NCBI RefSeq assembly: GCF_001747095.1
Contig: NZ_MDGP01000001.1
Span: forward strand, 4,137,001 to 4,201,000
Length of the DNA: 64,000 bases
Reading direction: 5' to 3'
DNA from: Roseivirga sp. 4D4
GTDB taxonomy: Bacteria; Bacteroidota; Bacteroidia; Cytophagales; Cyclobacteriaceae
This document shows, one piece after another, positions 1-7,767 of the stretch (position 1 is its first letter; each line of letters begins with the position of its first letter). The notes under the pieces were generated by a model, which was given only the letters and a program-made list of their open reading frames with translations, did no database searches and was not told the DNA's origin. Both the position numbers and the translations under genes were made by a program.

Positions 1-1374
1 TTCAATCTCTTTGGTGGAAGGAACCTCTGGAAGGTGCTGGTTAGCTTGGATATAAGCTTCAAGCTCACTCAGGTTTTTTAGTTTGTAATTAGGAGAGAAG
101 ACATAGTCTGGCCAATCTGCTCCTGTGGTAGAGACTCTCACTTTTTTGGCTAGGACTGTTCCGTCAACTGAAAGTTTTTCGGTGGGTGATAAAGTGCCGA
201 TACCTATCTTTCCACTAGTTGTGACTGTCATCTTTTCACTTCCATTAGAAATAATACTAAAGTTATGATTGGATATGGTTCCGACTTTCGCATTTCCACC
301 TGTATGAGCCCATAAGGAAGTTTGGACACCCGTACTTCTTTCCTCTATCAGAATTCGAGAATGGACATTGTCGTCCAGATTGATTGTTGCGCCCCAATTG
401 CCAGGATTGTTAAATGTGTCATCACCGACATAGAGGTGGCCATTCCTTAGGTCTAATTTGGCGTTAGGCGTACTTGTACCAATACCGATATTACCATTTG
501 TTGCTATCCTGACCTTTTCATCGTGGTTGGCAACTATTTGAAAATCGTGATTTGAGATAGTACCTACTTTGGAGGTTCCACCCGTATGAGACATCAAGGC
601 GGTCTGAACTCCTGTACCCCTTTCTTCGATCAATACTCTGGAATGCACGTTGTCGTCCAGATTGATGGTTGCTCCCCAGCTGCCAGGATTGTTAAATGTG
701 TCATCGCCAACATAAAGGTGGCCATTTCTGAGATCTAACTTTGCGTTAGGCGAAGTAGTGCCAATGCCCACATTGCCTCCTGACTCATTTAAAATGACAT
801 GACCATTTCCAGTTCTCCATCTGTATTCTCCATCTGTGTAATCATAGAGGCCAAAAGTTGTTCCTCCTATTTCATATCCAAAATCATGTGCACCAGATCG
901 GCTGAATTTCATTCCACGGGAATCAGATGAAAGGATATGGAGAGATGAGGTCGGTGAAGTGGTGCCAATACCTACTAACTGATTATGTTTTAAAGTCATA
1001 ATGTTTGAGAAACTGCTTAAGTCCTGTTCGTTAGAACTACTTCCCCAATCTATACCAACTATATTGAGATCTGCATTTCCTCCAGCAGTCATATGAAATA
1101 CAATTCCTTTTCCTGAGGTAGACCCATTGCCTGGCCAATCTGGCTTGAATCTATTATAGAGACCACTTACTGATGATGAATTTAAATAGGCATTAAACCC
1201 AATATATCCGAAGTTATTCATCCGAGTGCTGCCAATTGATGTATAAGGTCCTATTCGAACATCTTTGCGAGTATTGTCATAATCGACACCACCATTTGTA
1301 TCGAAGTTCTGAATTTGAGCAGAAACGAATATTGGTAGTGCCAGAGTAAGCAAGAGTGTAAGTGTCTTTTTCAT
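1..1374 (-). CDS. Secreted NVGIGT-repeat (tail-fibre-like) protein, 3' end cut by window
   Basis: The reading frame is open for 458 codons from an ATG at 1374 to the window edge, so the C-terminus is missing. The protein starts with a signal peptide ending VSAQ. It then carries several NVGIGT-SP or GIGTxxP motifs, the hallmark of the beta-structured stalk of Bacteroidota tail-fibre-like surface proteins. A 94-residue block (starting PNAKLDLRNG) is present twice in tandem. The visible end is the family's constant region (EKLSVDGTVLAKK, WPDYVFSPNY, NQHLPEVPS). It is the last of four tandem paralogues and begins 5 bp after the stop of the preceding one. The function is unknown; a surface adhesin or matrix fibre is an inference. 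Confidence 0.75.
   Translation of the reverse strand, partial: MKKTLTLLLTLALPIFVSAQIQNFDTNGGVDYDNTRKDVRIGPYTSIGSTRMNNFGYIGFNAYLNSSSVSGLYNRFKPDWPGNGSTSGKGIVFHMTAGGNADLNIVGIDWGSSSNEQDLSSFSNIMTLKHNQLVGIGTTSPTSSLHILSSDSRGMKFSRSGAHDFGYEIGGTTFGLYDYTDGEYRWRTGNGHVILNESGGNVGIGTTSPNAKLDLRNGHLYVGDDTFNNPGSWGATINLDDNVHSRVLIEERGTGVQTALMSHTGGTSKVGTISNHDFQIVANHDEKVRIATNGNIGIGTSTPNAKLDLRNGHLYVGDDTFNNPGNWGATINLDDNVHSRILIEERSTGVQTSLWAHTGGNAKVGTISNHNFSIISNGSEKMTVTTSGKIGIGTLSPTEKLSVDGTVLAKKVRVSTTGADWPDYVFSPNYKLKNLSELEAYIQANQHLPEVPSTKEIE
205..768 (-). repeat. Two tandem 282-bp (94-codon) units inside the first surface-protein gene
   Basis: Stretches near 381-497 and 663-779 align with an offset of 282 bp, for example the shared run CCAGGATTGTTAAATGTGTC at 401 and 683. 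The repeat is in frame (94 codons). The two copies have diverged at scattered positions, mostly third bases, with more change near the ends. This indicates an older internal duplication that adds one stalk module. Confidence 0.8.
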
Positions 1375-1379
1375 GATGC

Positions 1380-2678
1380 TTATTGTTTTTGTGTTTTGAT
1401 GGATTCAACTTCTTTTTTAAGCTCAAGAAACATGGTTCTAAGCTCAGAGTTTTCAGCTTCCAATTTTTGGTTCCTAACTTCTAACTTCTTTCTCCCAGCT
1501 TCTAACTCCAAGATGTATAGTGTCAACTCCTCCACCTTCTTCAAAAGTGTGGCCTGAATATCGCCCAAGTCCTGTCCTTTTACTTCTATCTCTTTGGCGG
1601 AAGGAACCTCTGGTAGGTGCTGATTGACTTGGATGAAAGCTGCTAGTTCACCAAGGCTTCTGAGCCTATAGTCAGGAGAGAAAACATAATCTGGCCAATC
1701 TGCTCCAGTGGTGGAGACTCTCACCTTCTTTGCTAGCACGGTGCCGTCTACTGAGAGTTTTTCGGTGGGAGAGGCGGTACCTATTCCAACGTAGTCATTG
1801 GAGTCAATCAATAATGCCTCATTGCCATGATTGTTAACCCTAAATAGCATTTGATTAGTAGAATGGTTGTATTGCATTCCCCCCACATAATTATCATCAG
1901 AATCGGCAAAGCCCATATATGCACGAACATTATTGGGAGTTAAAATTGAGATCATTGCCTCTCCCGAGTTTTCTACTGTGAGTTTTGAAAAACCATGTAC
2001 AGTTCCCCCAGATAACCCACTTCTTACATGTAGTTTCGAACTAGGAGAGTCTGTGCCAATGCCAACACTACCATGTCTAATAACCATTGAGTTTGGATAA
2101 ACATCAGAATTATTCTGAGTTTCGAAGACCAGACTTCTGTCGCTATTATTCCAAAAGATAGACCCTTTTTGATTGTGCCAACCTCCAAGGTTTAAAGAAG
2201 GGTTCGCAGTTCTCGCTTCTCCTCCAAACCATGCACCGTAATAATCGCCATTGCCTTCGACATTCATCACGCCAGCAACAGAGAGCGGGTATTTTGGAGC
2301 GGCCGTCCCTATTCCCACTTTACCATTCCCAGTAACCCTAAGTCTTTCTACAGAATTGGTTTTGATTAGAAAATTCTCATCAACATTAACCTGAAGGTTA
2401 TAGTTACCAATGCCCTCTGTACCAATATAATGGGTAGAAATACCAGTGGTTTCGCGCTGTCCCTTGAAATACAATCTAGAACTGAAACTTGAAGAGCTTG
2501 TATGCAACAACATACTTGTTGTTGCATTACTCTCTAAGTGAAGCAGGTATGCAGGGTTAGTGGTGCCTATTCCGACATTACCGGAATTATAGTACAACTC
2601 GTTACCTACAGTGGTCCATTGGGCCTGAGTCACGGTAGCGACTGATAGTAATATTAGCAAGAAGAATATCTTTTTCAT
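1380..2678 (-). CDS. Secreted NVGIGT-repeat (tail-fibre-like) protein with C-terminal coiled coil
   Basis: 432 residues. A signal peptide ends TQAQ. Residues ~30-310 contain recurring VGIGT-SP motifs spaced by variable beta-rich segments. Residues ~308-375 are the family's constant region (KLSVDGTVLAKK, WPDYVFSPDY, NQHLPEVPSAKEI, GQDLGDIQATLLKKVEEL), followed by a heptad-like coiled coil ending KTQKQ. The constant region resembles the C-terminal part of many Bacteroidota tail-fibre-domain proteins. No T9SS sorting domain and no intact S74 endosialidase-chaperone catalytic motif are seen. It is third in a minus-strand series of four and is separated from both neighbours by 5 bp. Role inferred as surface fibre or adhesin. 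Confidence 0.75.
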   Translation of the reverse strand: MKKIFFLLILLSVATVTQAQWTTVGNELYYNSGNVGIGTTNPAYLLHLESNATTSMLLHTSSSSFSSRLYFKGQRETTGISTHYIGTEGIGNYNLQVNVDENFLIKTNSVERLRVTGNGKVGIGTAAPKYPLSVAGVMNVEGNGDYYGAWFGGEARTANPSLNLGGWHNQKGSIFWNNSDRSLVFETQNNSDVYPNSMVIRHGSVGIGTDSPSSKLHVRSGLSGGTVHGFSKLTVENSGEAMISILTPNNVRAYMGFADSDDNYVGGMQYNHSTNQMLFRVNNHGNEALLIDSNDYVGIGTASPTEKLSVDGTVLAKKVRVSTTGADWPDYVFSPDYRLRSLGELAAFIQVNQHLPEVPSAKEIEVKGQDLGDIQATLLKKVEELTLYILELEAGRKKLEVRNQKLEAENSELRTMFLELKKEVESIKTQKQ

Positions 2679-2683
2679 AATGC

Positions 2684-3958
2684 TTATTGTTTTTGTGTTT
2701 TAAGCGATTCAACTTCTTTTTTGAGTTCCAGGAAGAGTTCTTTGAGCTCTTGGTTTTCTTTTTTCAATTCCTTTTTTTCCTTATTCTCCTGAATCAGATA
2801 TAGCGTCAACTCCTCCACCTTCTTCAACAGTGTAGCCTGAATATCCCCCAAATCCTGACCCTTTTCTTCAATCTCTTTGGCGGAAGGAACCTCTGGAAGG
2901 TGCTGGTTAGCTTGGATATAAGCTTCAAGCTCACTCAGGTTTTTTAGTTTGTAGTTAGGAGAGAAGACATAGTCAGGCCAGCCGTTCGCTTCTACTTTAA
3001 CCTTTTTGGTTTTGACGGTGCCATTCACCTCCAGTTTTTCTGATGGAGAGTTTGTGCCTATGCCAACATTCCCTAACCGATCCAGCCTCATGACCTCATT
3101 CAGGTTTTCACCATTTGAAGTATGAAAAACCAATGATGAATACCATGAATTATACTTGACTCCAAAAGCCTTGATATTTATTTCAGAATGACGATTATCG
3201 TAGCTCCCATCAATACCTAGCCCCGCAGAGTAAAATGAATTATGGGTAGGCGTATTAATAAAAAGAGAACCGTTGCCGCTTGGGTTTGCAAGCGTTAATA
3301 GCCCTGAGCCCTTTGAACTTCCCTGCCAATCAAGCGGAGTGTTGCCTGCGACATGCAAGGCAGACTTTGGTGAAGTGGTGCCAATCCCTACATTACCATC
3401 AGACCTTAAAGTCATTACATCTACGTTAGGTAAATCATTGTCATAGGTCTGACTTGCATTACCCGAGAGTCTAAAGTCTAGTTGTGTCTCTGGCATATGA
3501 TTACCGCCAGCTTCCCATCTGCTAAGCATGAAATCAACCGCTGAGTTCTTAAAATATCTTCCAGGTTCCTTGTACTCATTTTTGAGTCTTAGCGCTGCCA
3601 CTTTTTCTGTTAGGGGTAGGGTAAAAGTCTTACCCAAAATGTCAAGACGGGCACCAGGAAACGTTCCAAATCCTATATCCCCAAGCGTATTCATTAAAAA
3701 GTGCTTGGTTGTATTGATGTCTCCGCCATGATTGATCTTGAAGTATCCAGTAGATCTTTGCAAACCCATGGAGTACCAATATTCACCAGGGTCATGAAAT
3801 GTTATAAAGCCATCGTCATTGTCTTTTCTAATTTCCAGTGTTCGCCCACCAGCTGCCGGATTCGTTAATGTGGTTAGCCCTGTATTGTGAGTGGTTTGGG
3901 CTTGAGTAAAAATGGAAATGCAGAAAATTCCAGTGAGGATAAAGAATAGTTTTTTCAT
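2684..3958 (-). CDS. Secreted NVGIGT-repeat (tail-fibre-like) protein with C-terminal coiled coil
   Basis: 424 residues, second of the four tandem paralogues. A signal peptide ends FTQAQ. The middle shares little sequence with its neighbours beyond GIGT motifs (NVGIGTTSPKSAL, NVGIGTNSPSEKL). The constant region differs slightly from its sisters (EVNGTVKTKKVKVEANGWPD instead of the SVDGTVLAKK version). From YKLKNLSELEAYIQ onward it is almost identical in DNA to the truncated gene at the window start. The coiled coil is Lys/Glu-rich and ends KTQKQ. The stop is followed after 5 bp by the ATG of the next paralogue, so translation is probably coupled. Function unknown. Confidence 0.75.
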   Translation of the reverse strand: MKKLFFILTGIFCISIFTQAQTTHNTGLTTLTNPAAGGRTLEIRKDNDDGFITFHDPGEYWYSMGLQRSTGYFKINHGGDINTTKHFLMNTLGDIGFGTFPGARLDILGKTFTLPLTEKVAALRLKNEYKEPGRYFKNSAVDFMLSRWEAGGNHMPETQLDFRLSGNASQTYDNDLPNVDVMTLRSDGNVGIGTTSPKSALHVAGNTPLDWQGSSKGSGLLTLANPSGNGSLFINTPTHNSFYSAGLGIDGSYDNRHSEINIKAFGVKYNSWYSSLVFHTSNGENLNEVMRLDRLGNVGIGTNSPSEKLEVNGTVKTKKVKVEANGWPDYVFSPNYKLKNLSELEAYIQANQHLPEVPSAKEIEEKGQDLGDIQATLLKKVEELTLYLIQENKEKKELKKENQELKELFLELKKEVESLKTQKQ

Positions 3959-3963
3959 AGTGT

Positions 3964-5433
3964 TTATTGTTTTTGTGCCTTGATCAGTTCGATTTCTTTT
4001 TTAAGCTCCAGGAACATGGCCCTAAGCTCAGCGTTTTCCGTTTGGAGCTGTGAATTGAGGGCATCAAGTTTATTACTTCTGACCTCTGACTCCCTGCTTC
4101 TAACTTCTAACTCCTTTCTCCCAGCTTCTAACTCCAAGATGTAAAGCGTCAACTCCTCCACCTTCTTCAACAGTGTAGCCTGAATATCCCCCAAATCCTG
4201 ACCCTTTTCTTCAATCTCTTGGGCTGATGGGACTTCTGGGAGGTGTTGATTGGCTTGGATGTAGTCCTCAAGCTCACCTAAAGTTTTTAGTTTGTATTCA
4301 GGAGAGAAGACATAGTCTGGCCAATCAACTCCAGTGGTCGAGACTCGAATTTTTTTGGCTAATACTGTGCCATCTACTGAGAGCTTCTCAGTTGGGTCTG
4401 AGGTTCCTATACCGATACTCCCGGTATGGTCTATCATCAAACCAGTTTTTGAGCCAGTGATATAGGCATTGGTAGTTGAAAAGTACATTTTAGTACCGTA
4501 CGCACCATCACTTCGGACGTAGATACCAGCATGAGCTACTTGTCCACTGCCAGAATCAGATGCACCAAAGGTGATTGCATTCCCATAATTGTCATTTGAA
4601 CTTCCTGGGTTTAGATGGATGGTGCCCAGAGAATGTCCTTGAACAGAAGGGTCCCAATCTTGAGATTTTCCATATATATTGAGTTTCGTCTGAGGACTAG
4701 ACATTCCAACACCAACATGACCATTTTGATCAAACGTCATTAGGTTGAGGTTGTAGCTGTCGTCAGACGAAGTAGACCCTTTGATCATCAGCTTATTGTT
4801 GGGATTGCTTTGCGAACCGTTGTATTGAATTGCAAACAGGCGAACGCTGTTTTCTCCAAACTTTATGACCCCTTTACCATTATCCGCTACACCACTCGTT
4901 TGCATTAGTTCTAAAGCACCATCATGTATGTCTAGTTTCTCTGTCGGGTTTGTGGTGCCAATACCTACATTACCGGCTCTCTGAGATAGACCAAGTTGAC
5001 CGCTTACATACAAAGAAGCGGCTCCACCATACAATTGCCAAAAATTACTTCCGGAAGCCGCATCCAAATCGATTACTCCTCCTATGGCCGACAATCTATC
5101 ACCGTAAATTCTGTCATTTGAATGAATTCGACCATTTACGTCAAGCTTGTAGTTTGGTGAAGATGTGCCAATACCTACATTTCCAATGTCCATTATTACT
5201 CGACCGCTATTGGTGCCTGGTCTTAGATAAACATCTTCGTAGGTACCATGATAGAAATGAGATTTGTTAACCGATCCACCCACTGTGAATCTCGCACCAG
5301 AATAATTCGTGCCAATGGCAAGCGATCCGGTTCGGTAAATATAATTTGTAGTACTGCTGCTGCCCGTCCAGTATTGACCCATGGACGGCATTACTAGGAG
5401 TGTAAAAAGAATGAAGGGTATAAGTTTTTTCAT
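3964..5433 (-). CDS. Secreted NVGIGT-repeat (tail-fibre-like) protein, first of the tandem series
   Basis: 489 residues, promoter-proximal member of the minus-strand set. A signal peptide ends PSMGQ. Motifs NVGIGTSSPNYKL, NVGIGTTNPTEKL, VGVGMSSPQTKL and IGIGTSDPTEKL mark at least four stalk modules. The constant region (WPDYVFSPEY, NQHLPEVPSAQEI, GQDLGDIQATLLKK) leads into the longest coiled coil of the set. That coil is built from imperfect repeats of Leu-Glu-Val-Arg-Ser-type heptads. The AT-rich region upstream (about 5440-5530) is the likely promoter area for the whole series. Function is unknown; a variable surface fibre is inferred from signal peptides, repeat architecture and paralogy. 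Confidence 0.75.
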   Translation of the reverse strand: MKKLIPFILFTLLVMPSMGQYWTGSSSTTNYIYRTGSLAIGTNYSGARFTVGGSVNKSHFYHGTYEDVYLRPGTNSGRVIMDIGNVGIGTSSPNYKLDVNGRIHSNDRIYGDRLSAIGGVIDLDAASGSNFWQLYGGAASLYVSGQLGLSQRAGNVGIGTTNPTEKLDIHDGALELMQTSGVADNGKGVIKFGENSVRLFAIQYNGSQSNPNNKLMIKGSTSSDDSYNLNLMTFDQNGHVGVGMSSPQTKLNIYGKSQDWDPSVQGHSLGTIHLNPGSSNDNYGNAITFGASDSGSGQVAHAGIYVRSDGAYGTKMYFSTTNAYITGSKTGLMIDHTGSIGIGTSDPTEKLSVDGTVLAKKIRVSTTGVDWPDYVFSPEYKLKTLGELEDYIQANQHLPEVPSAQEIEEKGQDLGDIQATLLKKVEELTLYILELEAGRKELEVRSRESEVRSNKLDALNSQLQTENAELRAMFLELKKEIELIKAQKQ

Positions 5434-5795
5434 AGTGTTTATTGTTCAGTCGAATAAAAATCTAAAGAATCAATAATATAAATATTAGATAATTTAATCG
5501 CTATATATTTTTATATTAATGGAAAATCAAATCAGAATTGGATGCTTTTAGTCCTTGACTTATTTGGGATATCTAAACTTTTTATTTCCTTTGTCGTCTC
5601 AATAGAACAATGCAGTCAAACGCTTCTACATATTTCCAAACCATTAAGCTACCTCTAGTAGCGGTGGAAGCGAGTGCTTTTAGGGCAAGGACTAGGAGGC
5701 GCTAAGCCTCGATATCATACCGATTGCCTACGTGGTGGTCATCAATTCCCAATCCGTATTGTATTATTAATTTTTGAGATAAAACTCTCTTAATA
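5434..5795. other. Non-coding divergent gap between the surface-protein cluster and the arg cluster
   Basis: 5440-5530 is very AT-rich and should hold the minus-strand promoter of the surface-protein series. 5620-5760 is more GC-rich and contains a short hairpin (GAGGC-GCTAA-GCCTC near 5695-5709). It has no convincing reading frame on either strand. Near 5768-5776 a weak TAnnTTTG-like box (one mismatch) could serve the arginine operon. No RNA family was recognised. Confidence 0.4.
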
Positions 5796-5888
5796 CGTCA
5801 TTCTGAACTTGTCTACCGACAGGCAGGCTTGTTTCAGAATCTATGCTCACAAACATTTAGGAGATTCCGGGTCAAGCCCGGAATGACG
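5796..5888. repeat. Dispersed palindromic repeat, CGTCATTC...GAATGACG type
   Basis: The element starts CGTCATTCTGAAC and ends CCCGGAATGACG, so its ends are inverted complements. Internally it carries GATTCCGGGTCAAGCCCGGAATC, a further near-palindrome. It ends 12 bp before the start codon of the GNAT gene. A half copy of the same family is at 8727-8757. It looks like a miniature intergenic repeat; no coding capacity is apparent. Confidence 0.7.
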
Positions 5889-5900
5889 ACCAGAATAAAG

Positions 5901-6581
5901 ATGAAAACACAGTTTATCATAAAAGAAGCCCAAGGAGCAGATGCCAGTTACGCACAGGAAATCGTAGATGAGATTTCAGCGTCAGCTCAGATTCGAGGTA
6001 CAGGAATCGCCAAGCGAACGCCTGAGTACATCCAGTCGAAAATCAAAGAGGGCAAAGCGATCATTGCCACCACGAAGAAAGGAGAGTGGGCCGGCTTCTG
6101 TTATATCGAAGTATGGAGCCACGGACAGTTTGTAGCAAATTCGGGGCTGATCGTTTCCCAGAAGTTTCGTGGAGCAGGCTTAGCAAAGCGCATCAAAGAA
6201 GCCACTTTCAACCTTTCAGGGAAGAAATTTCCGCAAGCCAAAATTTTCGGTTTGACTACCGGAGCTGCTGTCCTAAAAATTAATTCAGAATTGGGTTACA
6301 AACCTGTGGTCTATTCGGAGCTAACACAAGATGAAGAGTTTTGGACTGGTTGTCAAAGCTGCGTAAACTTTGACATTCTCACAGCAAAGAAGCGCCAAAA
6401 CTGCATTTGTACGGCTATGCTTTACAATCCGGCTTGGGAAAACAATCAAAAACCAAAACGAACGCAGTGGAAGGGTCGAGAACTCGATAAAGACCTTAAA
6501 CTCTTCGAACGCTGGTTAAAATTTAAGAAAACAGTGCTGCTCAAACGAGAAGAAAAAAAGAACAAACGAAATGGAAAATAA
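5901..6581 (+). CDS. GNAT acetyltransferase heading the arginine cluster (candidate N-acylglutamate synthase)
   Basis: 226 residues from the ATG at 5901. In-frame starts further upstream lie within the palindromic repeat and are unlikely to be real. The central part has GNAT features: a beta strand into VSQKFRGAGLAKRI, matching the acetyl-CoA pyrophosphate loop (R/Q-x-x-G-x-G/A), followed by an amphipathic helix. Its 3' end overlaps argG by 11 bp, so it is co-translated with the pathway. The cluster has ArgE but no ArgJ and no other gene for the first acylation. I therefore infer that this enzyme makes N-acetyl- (or N-succinyl-) glutamate. The GNAT fold is secure; the substrate is inferred from context. 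Confidence 0.75.
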   Translation: MKTQFIIKEAQGADASYAQEIVDEISASAQIRGTGIAKRTPEYIQSKIKEGKAIIATTKKGEWAGFCYIEVWSHGQFVANSGLIVSQKFRGAGLAKRIKEATFNLSGKKFPQAKIFGLTTGAAVLKINSELGYKPVVYSELTQDEEFWTGCQSCVNFDILTAKKRQNCICTAMLYNPAWENNQKPKRTQWKGRELDKDLKLFERWLKFKKTVLLKREEKKNKRNGK

Positions 6582-7767
6582 GAAAGTAGTCTTGGCTTAT
6601 AGCGGAGGACTTGATACCTCGTATTGCGTGAAATACCTCACCGAAGAAAAGGGCCTTGAGGTGCATTCGGTATTGGTAAATACGGGTGGTTTTACCCAAG
6701 AGGAACTGGTAGGAGTAGAGGCTCGTGCCTACGAACTTGGTGTTAAAAGCCATACCACAATTGAGGAGACAGCTAACTACTATGATAAAGTAGTCAAGTA
6801 CCTCATCTTCGGAAATATTCTGAAGAATAGTACCTATCCCTTATCGGTAAGTGCGGAAAGAGTAAGTCAGGCATTAGCGATTGCCAAATATGCTAAGACC
6901 CTAGACGCGGCATACATTGCTCATGGTAGTACCGGAGCAGGTAACGATCAGGTTCGTTTTGACATGATCTTTCAGACCTTTTTGCCACAGGCCGAAATCA
7001 TTACCCCGATTCGTGATATGAAGTTATCTCGTGAGGAGGAAATTGAATATCTAAAATCCAAAGGTGTTGAAATGGACTTTGCCAAAGCCGCTTACTCAGT
7101 GAACAAAGGCCTTTGGGGTACCTCAGTGGGAGGTAAGGAGACATTGACTTCAAATGGATTTTTGCCTGAGGAAGCCTTTCCTACCCAAGTGTCAAAAGAT
7201 CAATCGGAATCGTTAGAGCTGGGCTTTGAAAAGGGAGAGTTAAAATCTGTCAATGATAAGTCATTCGAGACACCTCATGAAGCCATCCAATACCTGGAGT
7301 CTTTGGCTGGGCCTTTTGGTATAGGTCGAGATATTCATGTAGGCGATACCATCATCGGTATCAAAGGGCGAGTCGGTTTTGAGGCTGCATCTGCCATGCT
7401 CACCATTAAGGCTCATCAGGCTTTAGAGAAGCATGTGCTTACCAAATGGCAAATCTATTGGAAAGATCAAGTGGCGGCATTCTATGGTAATTGGTTGCAC
7501 GAGGGTCAGTTTATGGATCCTGTCATGCGTGACATGGAAGCGATGATGTCGAACACTCAGCAAAAAGTAACGGGTAAAGTCTTTATCACCCTTTTGCCTT
7601 ATCGTTTTCAAGTCAATGGCATTGAATCCGATCATGACCTCATGTCCGCGAAATTTGGTCACTATGGAGAGATGAATAATGCTTGGACAGGCGAAGATGT
7701 CAAAGGTTTCTCGAAAATTTTCGGCAATCAAAATGCGATCTATCACCAAGTGAATAGCGAATTATGA
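6571..7767 (+). CDS. argG: Argininosuccinate synthase
   Basis: 398 residues, normal family length. It joins citrulline and aspartate with ATP to give argininosuccinate, the penultimate step of arginine synthesis. The N-terminal ATP-pyrophosphatase P-loop is visible as AYSGGLDTS (residues ~8-16). AHGSTGAGNDQVRF carries the conserved citrulline/aspartate contacts. The gene overlaps the preceding GNAT by 11 bp and the following argC by 4 bp (ATGA), so the three form a translationally coupled unit. Cytoplasmic. No irregularity was seen. Confidence 0.95.
   Translation: MENKKVVLAYSGGLDTSYCVKYLTEEKGLEVHSVLVNTGGFTQEELVGVEARAYELGVKSHTTIEETANYYDKVVKYLIFGNILKNSTYPLSVSAERVSQALAIAKYAKTLDAAYIAHGSTGAGNDQVRFDMIFQTFLPQAEIITPIRDMKLSREEEIEYLKSKGVEMDFAKAAYSVNKGLWGTSVGGKETLTSNGFLPEEAFPTQVSKDQSESLELGFEKGELKSVNDKSFETPHEAIQYLESLAGPFGIGRDIHVGDTIIGIKGRVGFEAASAMLTIKAHQALEKHVLTKWQIYWKDQVAAFYGNWLHEGQFMDPVMRDMEAMMSNTQQKVTGKVFITLLPYRFQVNGIESDHDLMSAKFGHYGEMNNAWTGEDVKGFSKIFGNQNAIYHQVNSEL

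Noticed and set aside
4227..5270. Plus-strand frames across the surface-protein genes
   Set aside because: They are antisense shadows of long minus-strand genes and lack start signals or family matches.
5829..5900. Extended N-terminus for the first GNAT
   Set aside because: The added residues are encoded by the dispersed repeat and the ATG at 5901 gives a normal GNAT start.
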